Positions 6,188 to 6,691 of a stretch of 6,691 nt of DNA are shown one piece after another. A program made the position numbers and the translations under genes. Below the pieces are notes generated by a model. It was not told the DNA's origin, did no database searches, and saw only the letters and a list, made by a program, of their open reading frames with translations. The stretch covers positions 1 through 6,691 of the forward strand of contig JAIOWV010000068.1 of NCBI GenBank assembly GCA_021741945.1. Reading direction: 5' to 3'. The DNA is from Pontimonas sp. (GTDB lineage: Bacteria > Actinomycetota > Actinomycetes > Actinomycetales > Microbacteriaceae). The first letter of the stretch is position 1. The number at the start of each line of letters is the position of its first letter.

Positions 6188-6691
6188 AGGCCCCATTCTG
6201 GCTCGATATCTCGCTGACGAACTTTCGCGCGAACGTCGCCAAGGCCGGATCACATCTGGCGGGGAACTCCCGGTTGATGATTGCCGTTAAGTCTGAGGCC
6301 TATGGGCACGGCGGACTCGCTGTGGCCGAGGCGGCCGTTGCTGCCGGTGCGCACGCGCTCGCTGTGCTCGATATTCCGACAGGCATTACTTTGCGAGAAA
6401 AACTGCCGGAGACCCCCATGCTGGCGTGGCTCATCTCGCCACACGACGACTTCCTCGCAGCCAGCGCAGCCAATCTCACCCTCGGCATTTCACATTCGTG
6501 GCAGCTCGACGCGATTGCGGAGCAGTGCAACGGCACGACCACCACCGTTCACCTCAAAGTCGACACCGGACTCCACAGAAACGGATGCCTACCCTCTCTT
6601 TGGCCTGCTCTGGTCGACAAGGCCAAACAACTCGAGACAGCGGGGCTCATCGTCGTCGAGGGCATCTGGTCCCACCTGGCGGACACATCGC
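6178..6691 (+). CDS. alr: Alanine racemase, N-terminal PLP-barrel part (partial, 3' end outside window)
   Basis: The frame is open from the ATG at 6178 to the right edge, giving 171 residues. It matches the N-terminal alpha/beta barrel of alanine racemase, the PLP enzyme that makes D-alanine for peptidoglycan. AVKSEAYGHG (36-45) carries the PLP-binding Lys38 and Tyr42. VHLKVDTGLHRNG (124-136) contains Lys127 and Arg134, equivalent to the carbamylated Lys129 and the Arg136 of the Geobacillus enzyme. GIWSHLADTS (162-171) holds His166 of the PLP-binding face. All key barrel residues visible so far are intact. The start overlaps the end of the preceding gene by 10 bases, with GGTGG seven bases upstream, which suggests coupled translation. 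Whether the gene goes on to its own C-terminal domain cannot be seen. If it stops after the barrel, the preceding gene would supply the missing domain. The gene symbol is by family and could be wrong if the genome has another alr. Confidence 0.88.
   Translation, partial: MALEAPFWLDISLTNFRANVAKAGSHLAGNSRLMIAVKSEAYGHGGLAVAEAAVAAGAHALAVLDIPTGITLREKLPETPMLAWLISPHDDFLAASAANLTLGISHSWQLDAIAEQCNGTTTTVHLKVDTGLHRNGCLPSLWPALVDKAKQLETAGLIVVEGIWSHLADTS

Overview
The window looks like chromosomal core sequence from a high-to-moderate GC actinobacterium, most likely a member of Microbacteriaceae or a close relative. This rests on the diagnostic wording of the topoisomerase proteins, the short zinc-ribbon protein of the DUF7455 type beside the topoisomerase B subunit, and the alkaline-phosphatase-family gene beside the A subunit. 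I ran no database search, so the family level is inference. I saw no insertion sequence, integrase, tRNA, rRNA, CRISPR array or sign of recent transfer.

Layout, left to right. Positions 1-601 (minus) hold the 5' part of a type I phosphodiesterase / alkaline-phosphatase-superfamily gene that runs off the left edge. Almost back to back and divergent from it, 614-3052 (plus) encodes the A subunit of a second type IIA topoisomerase (ParC/GyrA-like). Convergent to that, 3049-5130 (minus) encodes the matching B subunit (ParE/GyrB-like). The two topoisomerase genes end on the same palindromic CTAG. A 183-bp divergent promoter region (5131-5313) separates the B subunit from a plus-strand cluster. That cluster holds a 77-residue zinc-ribbon protein (5314-5547), an alanine-racemase C-terminal-domain protein (5531-6187), and the N-terminal PLP-barrel part of an alanine racemase (6178 to the right edge). 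These three overlap by 17 and 10 nt, so they are probably one translationally coupled operon.

Functionally, the A and B subunits should form one A2B2 enzyme that relaxes or decatenates DNA. The two alanine-racemase-type proteins belong to L-/D-alanine interconversion for peptidoglycan precursors. The most interesting point is this pair. The first gene keeps the C-terminal domain with the catalytic tyrosine but has only a shortened N-terminal remnant, in which the PLP lysine reads as arginine. The second gene keeps an intact PLP-lysine barrel. This raises the possibility of a split or hetero-oligomeric alanine racemase encoded in reverse domain order. The right edge cuts the second gene before this can be decided.
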